The position numbers and the translations under genes are program-made. 14,446 bases of DNA. Origin: UBA11524 sp051883695. GTDB lineage: Bacteria; Bacillota; Clostridia; Christensenellales; Aristaeellaceae. The notes under the pieces are model-generated. The model saw only the letters and a program-made list of their open reading frames with translations, did not search any database and was not told where the DNA came from. This document shows positions 1 through 5,595 of the stretch, one piece after another. Within the stretch, counting starts at the first letter, position 1, and every line of letters starts with the position of its first letter. The stretch lies in contig JBJEUF010000069.1 in the NCBI GenBank assembly GCA_051883695.1, positions 1-14,446 on the forward strand. The letters run 5' to 3'.

Positions 1-518
1 CCAAGGCCCGCAGCTACTTTCTGATCGGCGCGGATCACGAGGACATCGTGCAGGAGGGGATGATCGGCCTGTACAAGGCCATCCGCGATTTCCGCCCGGA
101 AAAGCTCAGCTCCTTCCGCGCCTTTGCGGAATTGTGCATCACCCGGCAGATCATCACCGCCATCAAGACCGCGACCCGGCAGAAGCACATCCCGCTCAAC
201 AGCTATGTTTCCCTGAACAAGCCGCTCTATGACGAGGAGAGCGACCGGACGCTCATGGACGTCTGCGCGGAGGGACACAGCGCGAACCCGGAGGAGCTGA
301 TCATCTCCCGCGAGGATCTGCAGGGCATTCACCAGCGCATTGATGAGGTGCTCTCCGGCCTGGAGCAGGAGGTGCTCAACGCCTATCTGGACGGCAAGAG
401 CTATCAGGAGATTGCCGACAAGCTCGGGCGGCACGTCAAATCCATCGACAACGCGCTCCAGCGGGTCAAGCGCAAGCTGGAAAAATATCTGGAGGACACC
501 GGATACGACCTTGATTGA
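1..518 (+). CDS. sigH: RNA polymerase sigma-H factor (3' part; start lies left of the window)
   Basis: Alternative sigma-70 family factor that in endospore formers directs early stationary-phase and sporulation-onset transcription. The frame is open from base 3, so about 171 residues are visible and roughly 48 N-terminal residues are missing compared with the B. subtilis protein. A GTG at 48 lies inside conserved region 2 and is not the true start. The visible part holds the hallmark SigH segments: KARSYFLIGADHEDIVQEGM (region 2, core binding), FAELCITRQIITAIKTATRQ (-10 recognition), HIPLNSYVSLNKP, and region 4 with YLDGKSYQEIADKLGRHVKS before the final helix of -35 recognition. These match B. 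subtilis SigH almost residue for residue, from memory. The gene ends at TGA 516-518 and is followed at once by a terminator, so it is probably the last gene of its transcript. Confidence 0.95.
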   Translation, partial: KARSYFLIGADHEDIVQEGMIGLYKAIRDFRPEKLSSFRAFAELCITRQIITAIKTATRQKHIPLNSYVSLNKPLYDEESDRTLMDVCAEGHSANPEELIISREDLQGIHQRIDEVLSGLEQEVLNAYLDGKSYQEIADKLGRHVKSIDNALQRVKRKLEKYLEDTGYDLD

Positions 519-557
519 AAAAGTACGCAAAGAGCGCAGAATGCCTCTTGCTTTTTC
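517..557 (+). terminator. Rho-independent terminator of sigH
   Basis: The stem GCAA(A)GAG (527-534) pairs with CTCTTGC (545-551) with one bulged A. Two further G-C pairs (536/544 and 537/543) close a small loop. TTTTT (552-556) follows the stem, and an A-run at 518-522 lies on its 5' side. The U-tract overlaps the -35 element of the next promoter, so the two units are packed end to end. Confidence 0.6.
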
Positions 558-577
558 AAGGCGGTTCGTGGTATGAT
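548..577 (+). promoter_or_regulatory. Probable sigma-A promoter of the leader peptide-aroF unit
   Basis: TTGCTT (548-553) and TATGAT (572-577) are separated by 18 bp. Transcription would start near 584, a few bases before the leader-peptide ribosome site AAGGAGG (591-597). The position gives the aroF mRNA a leader of about 200 nt. Confidence 0.6.
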
Positions 578-606
578 AACAGTATCAGACAAGGAGGTCA
601 CGCGCG

Positions 607-666
607 ATGCTGAACCGCAGGTATGGCATGTATGATGACGCACTGTATACGGATTGCAGGGCGTGA
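607..666 (+). CDS. Putative tyrosine-rich leader peptide of aroF (19 aa)
   Basis: A short reading frame encodes MLNRRYGMYDDALYTDCRA and stops at TGA 664-666. AAGGAGG (591-597) lies 9 nt before the ATG, a ribosome site as good as those of the full genes here. Three of 19 codons are Tyr (TAT at 622, 631 and 646), and there is no Phe or Trp. The end of the frame and its stop codon overlap a 9-nt segment (656-664) that can pair with one arm of the downstream terminator. That is the arrangement of ribosome-mediated attenuation, and the next gene encodes the first enzyme of aromatic amino acid synthesis. Translation, rather than the peptide itself, is the likely function. It could instead be a chance frame, but the ribosome site, codon content and hairpin geometry agree. 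Confidence 0.65.
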   Translation: MLNRRYGMYDDALYTDCRA

Positions 667-694
667 TTTGCGCGTGGGTTCCCGAACGCCCTGC
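656..694 (+). promoter_or_regulatory. Putative antiterminator hairpin of the aroF attenuator
   Basis: GCAGGGCGT (656-664) pairs perfectly with ACGCCCTGC (686-694) across a 21-nt loop. The same 686-694 arm is needed for the terminator hairpin 685-723, so the two structures exclude each other. A ribosome ending the leader peptide at 664-666 would cover the first arm and let the terminator form. A ribosome stalled at Tyr codon 6 or 9 would leave it free and permit readthrough. The mechanism is inferred; the pairing is directly visible. Confidence 0.55.
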
Positions 695-731
695 TGACCA
701 CCGGATGTGGACGGCAGGGCGTTTCTGTGTG
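685..731 (+). terminator. Intrinsic terminator (attenuator) upstream of aroF
   Basis: AACGCCCTGC (685-694) pairs with GCAGGGCGTT (714-723), 10 perfect base pairs. The stem continues inward through a T-G wobble, a G-C pair, one A/A mismatch and CCAC/GTGG (698-701/707-710), closing on loop CGGAT. The U-tract TTTCTGTGTGT (722 onward) is only moderately U-rich. It stands between the leader peptide stop and aroF with no gene ending there, so it is best read as a conditional terminator. Confidence 0.75.
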
Positions 732-787
732 TAGCACGGTAGCATGGTCAAGGGCAAATCAAACCAAGTAGTACGGAGGGAAGGAAC

Positions 788-1792
788 ATGATTGTCATTC
801 TCAAAAACACAGCCCAGCCCGAGCAGATTGAGCGCCTGAAGGCGTTCCTTGTGAACCAGGGACTTCGCATCGACGAGTCCAGGGGGGATCACTCCACCAT
901 CCTTGGCCTTGTGGGCGATACCACCCGCGTGGATGCGGATCTGATCGCATCCCTTGACGCGGTGGAGGCGGTACAGCGCGTGCAGGAGCCCTACAAGAAG
1001 GCGAACCGCAAATTCCACCCCGAGGATACCGTGGTGGACTGCGGCGGCGTGAAGGTGGGCGGCGGTACGTTCCAGATGATCGCAGGCCCGTGCTCCGTGG
1101 AGACGGAGGAGCAGATCATCACGGTGGCGAAGGCTGTCAAGGAAGCCGGCGCGACCCTGCTGCGCGGCGGCGCGTTCAAGCCGCGCACCTCCCCCTATGC
1201 CTTCCAGGGCCTTCACGACGAGGGCCTGAGGCTGCTCAAGCTGGCCAAACGGGAAACCGGGCTGCCGATCGTGACGGAGATCATGGATGCGTCCCATCTG
1301 GATCTGTTCGAGGATGTGGACGTGATTCAGGTTGGCGCGCGGAACATGCAGAATTTCGAGCTGCTCAAGGTGCTGGGTCGGACGCGCAAGCCCATCCTGC
1401 TCAAGCGTGGCCTGGCCAATACCGTGCAGGAATGGCTGATGTCCGCTGAGTACATCATGGCGGGCGGCAACGATCAGGTCATCCTCTGCGAGCGTGGCAT
1501 CCGCACCTATGAAACGGCGACGCGCAACACCCTGGATCTGTCCAGCGTGCCGGTGCTGCGGGAAAAGACGCATCTGCCCATCATGATTGATCCCAGCCAC
1601 GCGACCGGCGTGGCGCGTCTGGTGAAGCCCATGGCCATGGCTGCGACGGCCTGCGGCGCGGATGGCCTGATGATCGAGGTGCATAACAATCCCAGGAAGG
1701 CGCTGTGCGACGGCGCGCAATCCCTGACCCCGGAGGAATTCGCCGATGTCGTGCGTCGCGTCCGGGCGATTCGCACGGTGGTCGAGGGATGA
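788..1792 (+). CDS. aroF: 3-deoxy-7-phosphoheptulonate (DAHP) synthase, ferredoxin-like-domain type
   Basis: Condenses phosphoenolpyruvate with erythrose 4-phosphate to DAHP, the first step of the shikimate pathway to Phe, Tyr and Trp, in the cytoplasm. The 334 residues fit the type I-beta enzymes. Residues 1-70 form the N-terminal ferredoxin-like domain (begins MIVILKNTA) that mediates Phe/Tyr feedback inhibition in the Thermotoga enzyme. Residues 75-334 form the TIM barrel. Visible active-site features are GPCSVE (100-105), GAFKPRTSPYAFQG (128-141), KRGL (206-209) and DPSHATG (268-274). Cys102, His271, Glu297 and Asp308 fall where the family has its metal ligands. The ATG start follows GGAGGGAAGG about 4 nt upstream. 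It is first in a unit with the GNAT gene 18 nt downstream, and is preceded by the Tyr leader and attenuator. Confidence 0.95.
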   Translation: MIVILKNTAQPEQIERLKAFLVNQGLRIDESRGDHSTILGLVGDTTRVDADLIASLDAVEAVQRVQEPYKKANRKFHPEDTVVDCGGVKVGGGTFQMIAGPCSVETEEQIITVAKAVKEAGATLLRGGAFKPRTSPYAFQGLHDEGLRLLKLAKRETGLPIVTEIMDASHLDLFEDVDVIQVGARNMQNFELLKVLGRTRKPILLKRGLANTVQEWLMSAEYIMAGGNDQVILCERGIRTYETATRNTLDLSSVPVLREKTHLPIMIDPSHATGVARLVKPMAMAATACGADGLMIEVHNNPRKALCDGAQSLTPEEFADVVRRVRAIRTVVEG

Positions 1793-1810
1793 GAAAGGGC
1801 GGCTGACCGG

Positions 1811-2335
1811 ATGGATGATTTGAAGCTCGTGCTGCCGGACGAATCCCTGCTGGCACAGGTCGGAGACTACAAGGCGGAGATGCTTGCGGCAGGCAGCTCC
1901 ATGGACGGCTGCGGAAGCCTGCGGCGGCATACGCCGGAGGAATGGCTTGACAACTGCCGCAGGCTCCACCATGAGGATACCTGTCCGCCCGGCTGGGTTC
2001 CCGCGATACAGTATGCCTGCGTCCGGGAAACGGACGGCAGGCTCGTCGGTATGATCGACCTGCGGCTGCGCTTCAATGCGTATCTGGCGGAGGTGGGCGG
2101 CCATATCGGCTACTCCGTCCGCCCGGACGAACGCCGGAAGGGGTACGCGAAGCGGATGCTCGCGCTGGCGCTCAGGGAAGCGAAGCGGCAGGGCTTGCAG
2201 CGTGTGCTAATCACCTGCCTGGCTGACAATGACGCCAGCCGGAGAACCATCGAGGCGAACGGCGGCGTGTTTGAGCGGCTTGCCACGGAACCGGAAAGCG
2301 GCGAGAAGCTGCTGCGATACTGGATTGCACTCTGA
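1811..2335 (+). CDS. GNAT family N-acetyltransferase
   Basis: Probable acetyl-CoA dependent N-acetyltransferase of 174 aa; the substrate is not predictable. The acetyl-CoA binding motif A is visible in GYSVRPDERRKGYAKRML (the R-x-x-G-x-A loop and following helix, about residues 102-119). After it come the LADNDASRRTIEANGG segment typical of motif B and a C-terminal strand. The N-terminal half (EEWLDNCRR, WVPAIQYACVRETDGRLVGM) matches the layout of small-molecule or ribosomal-protein acetyltransferase relatives. It starts 18 nt after aroF, behind a weak AAAGGG, so it is probably co-transcribed and under the same attenuator. Nothing else links it to aromatic synthesis. The family call is firm and the role unknown. 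Confidence 0.87.
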   Translation: MDDLKLVLPDESLLAQVGDYKAEMLAAGSSMDGCGSLRRHTPEEWLDNCRRLHHEDTCPPGWVPAIQYACVRETDGRLVGMIDLRLRFNAYLAEVGGHIGYSVRPDERRKGYAKRMLALALREAKRQGLQRVLITCLADNDASRRTIEANGGVFERLATEPESGEKLLRYWIAL

Positions 2336-2344
2336 TACAAGAAT

Positions 2345-2385
2345 GCCCGGAGCATTCCCGACAGGGGAAAACGCTCCGGGCTTTT
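2345..2385 (+). terminator. Rho-independent terminator after the GNAT gene
   Basis: GCCCGGAGC (2345-2353) pairs with GCTCCGGGC (2373-2381), with an inner TTCCC/GGGAA helix (2355-2359/2365-2369), followed by TTTT (2382-2385). It lies between converging genes, only 5 bp from the stop of the SH3b gene on the other strand. It may also stop minus-strand transcripts weakly (ATTCTTGT on that side). Confidence 0.82.
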
Positions 2386-2390
2386 CGCTG

Positions 2391-3632
2391 TCATTTCATC
2401 AGATGCGTCCCCATCATATAGCCGGTATCAGTCCCGGCGACGACGTAGCACCAGCCGTTCGCCAGATCGCCGAGCACCTGAACCCGGGTGTAGTTGCCGC
2501 ACAGGCGGATGACCCGGCTGCTTGTGTCAGGCTGCGTGCGCAGGTTGAGCCCTGTCCCGTTCGGGTTGGAGATCATGCGCGTCCCTCCGGTGGCGGAGGG
2601 CTTCTGCGTGGTCAGGCTGCCGATATCCATGTAGCCCTGCAGCGCCCCGACGGTCACGTAGGCCCAGCCGGTTCGGGTATAGCTGACGACCTGCAGGGGA
2701 CATCCGGGATAGAACACGCCAAGGGAATCCGCGGACGCAGAGGCCTCGCTGCGCAGGTGCAGCCCGTTCGTCCTGCTGCCGGCTACATACAGCGCTGTCC
2801 CCGTGACGGCGCTCTCGCCAATGCCGCTGTTGTCGCTGTCCACACCATACTGCCAGGGGAAGGTCTGGCTCATGAGCGTGCTGGACATATAGCCGGTCTG
2901 TCCGCCGACGGCCACATGATACCATTCGTCCTGCCGGACCCCGAGGACGGTGAGGACTGACCCGTCGGGATACCAGCCGATCTTCCGCGTGTTGGTTCCG
3001 GGGCCGGAACGAAGGTTCAGTCCGCCGCCGGGATGCACCACATAGACCTCCGGCAGCTCGCTGACGAAGCCATAGGCATCGGTGGTCAGATAGCGTGCGT
3101 CCATCCAGCCCGTAACCGTCCCGATCATCACCCGTTGATACCCGCCGCTGCTTTCGCCCAGCAGGGTGACAGGGGTGCCGGTGTAGTACTTGCCAAGGCT
3201 TGCCGCGGAGGCGGACGGGGAGGTGCGCAGGTTGAGGCGGTAGCCCGCCTGCGGATTGCAGACAAAGGCAGCGGTACCGGCGGCAGGGGTCGGGCTGGGC
3301 GCTGCGGTCGGTTCGGGGGTGGTGCTGAGGAAGCAGCCTGCCGGGATCCAGCCGTAGCCCGTGCCATGGATCGACGTGAAGCTGACATAGTACCACTCGC
3401 CCTGCCGGCGCAGCACCGAAACCTCCTGACGGCCATTGACGATGATATAGCCGACGATGTTCGCCTTTGCGTTGGGCGACGCATAGACCTTCACTTCCTC
3501 ATCGGAAGGGCGGAGCGTTAATCCGGCGAGCGCTTCCGGCGCAGGCGTGAGGGTGATAGTATACAGGAAATCGGCTGATGCCGGTATACGGATGGAGATC
3601 ATCAGCAGAAGGAGCACGAACAGCTTTTTCAT
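2391..3632 (-). CDS. Secreted protein with five bacterial SH3 (SH3b) domains
   Basis: A 413-residue exported protein, probably cell-wall or peptidoglycan associated. A signal peptide is visible (MKKLFVLLLLMISIRIPASA, cleavage near 20). SH3b-like repeats follow at about 45-103, 121-184, 195-255, 278-341 and 351-413, with a Pro/Thr linker at 104-120. Repeats 2, 3 and 5 carry the hallmark LNLR(T/S)xP, for example LNLRSGPGTNT at 205-215; all carry a W/YxxV strand and most end in GYM or GWM. There is no catalytic domain such as NlpC/P60 or amidase, so it may be a binding or sensing module. The frame is open far upstream, but ATG 3630-3632 is chosen because it starts the signal peptide and follows AGGAAAGGAAG. 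Its nearest upstream neighbours on the same strand are the sigma/anti-sigma genes, beyond a hairpin array. Confidence 0.9.
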   Translation of the reverse strand: MKKLFVLLLLMISIRIPASADFLYTITLTPAPEALAGLTLRPSDEEVKVYASPNAKANIVGYIIVNGRQEVSVLRRQGEWYYVSFTSIHGTGYGWIPAGCFLSTTPEPTAAPSPTPAAGTAAFVCNPQAGYRLNLRTSPSASAASLGKYYTGTPVTLLGESSGGYQRVMIGTVTGWMDARYLTTDAYGFVSELPEVYVVHPGGGLNLRSGPGTNTRKIGWYPDGSVLTVLGVRQDEWYHVAVGGQTGYMSSTLMSQTFPWQYGVDSDNSGIGESAVTGTALYVAGSRTNGLHLRSEASASADSLGVFYPGCPLQVVSYTRTGWAYVTVGALQGYMDIGSLTTQKPSATGGTRMISNPNGTGLNLRTQPDTSSRVIRLCGNYTRVQVLGDLANGWCYVVAGTDTGYMMGTHLMK

Positions 3633-3674
3633 GGCTTGAACTTCCTTTCCTGGGGACTGCATTGATTCAAACGC

Positions 3675-3702
3675 ATAATAGAGGAAGATTCTTGCAGGTG
3701 AA
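3675..3702 (-). promoter_or_regulatory. Possible promoter of the SH3b gene
   Basis: Reading the minus strand, TTCACC (3697-3702) and TATTAT (3675-3680) are spaced 16 bp. The -10 is good and the -35 matches the consensus at only four positions. A second sigma factor could be responsible for the poor -35. Confidence 0.35.
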
Positions 3703-3721
3703 CCGGGAATGATGCAAAAAA

Positions 3722-3743
3722 CCGCCTGCGCTGAGGCAGACGG
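3722..3743 (+). repeat. Left copy of a 22-bp direct repeat, itself an imperfect palindrome
   Basis: Identical over 22 bases to 3956-3977 (begins CCGCCTGC, ends GCAGACGG). The ends pair with one mismatch (CCGcCTGC with GCAGaCGG) around a 6-nt loop. It marks the left boundary of the hairpin array. Confidence 0.85.
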
Positions 3744-3919
3744 CAGACTGAAAAAAGCTCCGGGAGGTGTCGGAGGGCCCGCAGGCCCTCTGACTGTATT
3801 CGTATCGACCTGCTTTGCCGGTCGGGCGGGGCGTTTCCGGCTCTGCCGGAAACTTGCCTTACACGGAGGAACGGCCGTCAGGGCTGCTTGCAGCCCTGAC
3901 AGTGACGGAGTGCAATTTC

Positions 3920-3948
3920 TCGAAAAAGTGCCTTCAGCACTTTTTCGA
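3920..3948 (-). terminator. Probable terminator of the sigma/anti-sigma unit (hairpin E)
   Basis: TCGAAAAAGTGC (3920-3931) pairs with GCACTTTTTCGA (3937-3948) around CTTCA. The T-run sits in the 3' arm on either strand, so it could act in both directions. It lies about 45 bp beyond the anti-sigma stop codon. Confidence 0.5.
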
Positions 3949-3955
3949 CACGCTG

Positions 3956-3977
3956 CCGCCTGCGCTGAGGCAGACGG
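3956..3977 (+). repeat. Right copy of the 22-bp direct repeat
   Basis: Identical in sequence and orientation to 3722-3743. It lies 16 bp from the stop codon of the anti-sigma gene and closes the hairpin array. Confidence 0.85.
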
Positions 3978-3993
3978 TATGATTCGTGTCGGA

Positions 3994-4959
3994 TCAGTTG
4001 CAGGCATCCTCAAAGGCTTCGAGGAATTCCGGGCAGCTCCAGACGCCGCAGGCCGCCAGGTTATCGCCGCGGACAGCCATCTGCAGCACAAGGCCGCTGT
4101 TCAGCTCAATCAGCAGGGACTGCTGAGAGCTGACGCTGCCGCTGCTCTCATAAACCGCGCAGTTCAGGAGGGTGGACAGCAGACGCTCGCAGACAGCGGG
4201 ATCCGTGATGGTGCCAACGCCGCTGAGCTCCATGGCTGCGACCTGACCGGTAATCTGAAGCGTATCCGCCAGCGTTTCGCTGCCGCGCCGCGCGTTGCCG
4301 TTGAAGCTCACGCGCTGGAACAGGCGCATCTCGCCGTTGACCTCAGCGGCGATTAGCGTGTTGTTCATGCCACGGACGGCATAAACCGGCTTGCCGAATC
4401 CGACCGTATTGGACAGAATCGTGTTCGTGCCGGAAAGGGAGGGCTCCGTTGTGTATTCGGCGACCGTGCCGAGGGAGGAACCGAGCAGACTGTCGGGCAC
4501 ATCGCGGGGCGAGGTGAGCAGGCGATAGTACCTGCCGTTCACGCCCACGAGCGGGAAGCTGCCGCCGTTGGCATTGGCCCAGATGCTGCGGTAGCTGGGA
4601 TTCCTGTTGCCGGCGGTGATGCGGATCGTGCTGTTCTCCAGGTCGCCTGTCAGCACGCCGGGGAGCGGCGTTTCGTTGCCGAGGCTGCTGGAGATGATCA
4701 GGCTTGTGTGATCCGGCTGCTGCCAGGGGGTTCCCAGGGCAAGGAACAGCACAAGGGCGGCGGCACAGCAGGCGACAGGCGCAAGGAGCCGCATGGGAAT
4801 ACGGAAACGGGCCTTCTTCGGCGCCGTGGCGGCAAGCTGGATGCGCGCCTTCAGGTGAGACCCGGCTGTCAGGCCCCCCAGCTCCTGCGCCGCCGCCTGA
4901 GGCAGCTGCTGCAGCAGAGCTTCGATTTGACTTGCATGGTTTTCATTCCTGTTCTTCAC
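3994..4959 (-). CDS. Putative membrane anti-sigma factor with an unassigned extracytoplasmic domain
   Basis: 321 residues. A short cytoplasmic N-terminus (1-52) has a Gln/Leu-rich helix (QIEALLQQLPQAAAQEL) that could bind the sigma factor. One transmembrane segment follows at about 57-77 (PVACCAAALVLFLALG), then about 245 residues outside the membrane. The call rests on topology and on overlap with the ECF sigma gene. The start is GTG 4957-4959, sharing GTGA with the sigma stop, with AAAGGAGG 9 nt upstream. I recognise no zinc-binding ZAS motif (HxxxCxxC) and no named sensor domain. The outer part is rich in Ser, Thr and Gly and ends with two Cys near the C-terminus (GVWSCPEFLEAFEDACN). Function as an anti-sigma factor is inferred. 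Confidence 0.75.
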   Translation of the reverse strand: MKNRNENHASQIEALLQQLPQAAAQELGGLTAGSHLKARIQLAATAPKKARFRIPMRLLAPVACCAAALVLFLALGTPWQQPDHTSLIISSSLGNETPLPGVLTGDLENSTIRITAGNRNPSYRSIWANANGGSFPLVGVNGRYYRLLTSPRDVPDSLLGSSLGTVAEYTTEPSLSGTNTILSNTVGFGKPVYAVRGMNNTLIAAEVNGEMRLFQRVSFNGNARRGSETLADTLQITGQVAAMELSGVGTITDPAVCERLLSTLLNCAVYESSGSVSSQQSLLIELNSGLVLQMAVRGDNLAACGVWSCPEFLEAFEDACN

Positions 4960-5540
4960 CGGGCATCGCCTCCTTTCATCAAAATGGATTCGAGCTTTTT
5001 ACGCCCGCGGCTCAGGCGGGAGGAAATGGTACCTTCCGGCAGATCCATCATCTCGGAGATTTCGGAGATGCCGTAGCCCTGGTAATAATGCAGAAGAATG
5101 ACCTCCTTGAACATGGCCGGAAGCTGATTGATGGCAGCCATCATCTCCTGCTGGTCAGCCATCCGGCTGAACTCATCCGGCGCGGGAATCATCTCGAACA
5201 CCGGGCTGCCCAGCACCACGCGCTTGAGCCACGCGCCCCGCCACAGATCGCGGCAGCGGTTCATCGCCACCTTCAGCAGCCAGGCCTTCTCCTTGCCTTC
5301 CTGCAGATCCGGATGGGTGGTGATCAGCCGGACGAAAACGTCCTGGCACACATCCTCCGCCTTTTGCCTGTCAGCGAGGTAGAAGTAGCACATGCGCAGC
5401 ACATCCGTTGCGTACTTCTCGTATAGCTCTGCGAAATAGGCCGAGCTGTCACGTTCCCGCGGGGCCGCCGCCACATCGGGACGATACAGTGCCTGCTGCA
5501 CAGCCGCCTCCCCCTTGTCTGATTGGTATCGTTCATCCAT
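4956..5540 (-). CDS. ECF-type RNA polymerase sigma factor
   Basis: 194-residue extracytoplasmic-function sigma factor. Region 2 (about 35-100) contains YFAELYEKYATDVLRM and AEDVCQDVFVRL, the helix that opens and reads the -10. Region 4 (about 136-187) has the helix-turn-helix GYGISEISEMMDLPEGTISS followed by the basic SRGRKKL for -35 contact. There is no sigma-70 region 1 or 3, as expected for ECF factors. The frame extends 29 codons further upstream, but ATG 5538-5540 is preferred because AGGAGGG (5552-5558 on the plus map) precedes it and the extra residues (KYKFFCKKPF and so on) are not sigma-like. It follows sbcC by 55 bp and overlaps the anti-sigma gene by 4 bases, so the two are translationally coupled. 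Target promoters are unknown. Confidence 0.92.
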   Translation of the reverse strand: MDERYQSDKGEAAVQQALYRPDVAAAPRERDSSAYFAELYEKYATDVLRMCYFYLADRQKAEDVCQDVFVRLITTHPDLQEGKEKAWLLKVAMNRCRDLWRGAWLKRVVLGSPVFEMIPAPDEFSRMADQQEMMAAINQLPAMFKEVILLHYYQGYGISEISEMMDLPEGTISSRLSRGRKKLESILMKGGDAR

Positions 5541-5595
5541 AAAACGAAGTGCCCTCCTGTTTTGTTCCTGCGAAAACGGTTTTTTGCAGAAAAAT

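Larger units (their letters stand above)
3722..3977. repeat. Hairpin array: five tandem stem-loops between 22-bp direct repeats
   Basis: Gene-free stretch between the SH3b and anti-sigma genes (both minus strand). From left to right: hairpin A 3769-3779/3784-3794 (11 bp, one wobble); B 3806-3813/3817-3824 (7 bp with one mismatch); C 3833-3840/3846-3853 (8 bp, perfect); D 3877-3887/3890-3900 (11 bp, perfect, 2-nt loop); E 3920-3931/3937-3948 (12 bp, perfect). Each is well formed and none overlaps another. Bounded by identical 22-bp copies at 3722 and 3956. Hairpin E could serve as terminator for the anti-sigma gene. The rest exceeds what termination needs and resembles a composite intergenic repeat or a non-autonomous mobile element. 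I see no convincing protein in either strand. Confidence 0.8.

Noticed and set aside
660..731. T-box riboswitch upstream of aroF
   Set aside because: There is no AGGGUGGNACCGCG T-box sequence and no specifier stem, and the leader is too short. GTGGGTTCCCG is only superficially similar.
404..2104. A 566-residue open frame on the minus strand across sigH, the leader and aroF
   Set aside because: It is antisense to two well-recognised proteins, crosses the attenuator, is rich in His, Arg and Gln as shadow frames in GC-rich DNA are, and has no ribosome site or family motif.
3633..4091. Upstream extension of the SH3b frame through the hairpin array (adds about 153 residues)
   Set aside because: The chosen ATG at 3632 has a ribosome site and starts a clean signal peptide. 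The extension would run through the hairpin array and overlap the anti-sigma gene.
3709..4356. A plus-strand frame of 215 codons across the hairpin array
   Set aside because: Its repeated ACAEADG is simply the 22-bp direct repeat translated twice, and it runs antisense into the anti-sigma gene.
5541..5567. ECF-like promoter (GGAAC, 17 bp, CGTTTT on the minus strand) as an autoregulatory site of the sigma gene
   Set aside because: The -10 would lie 2 bp before the start codon, leaving no ribosome site on the transcript. It is probably coincidence.
5569..5590. Terminator between sbcC and the ECF sigma gene (CTGC/GCAG hairpin with A and T runs)
   Set aside because: No U-tract follows the stem on the minus strand, so read-through from sbcDC into the sigma genes cannot be excluded.
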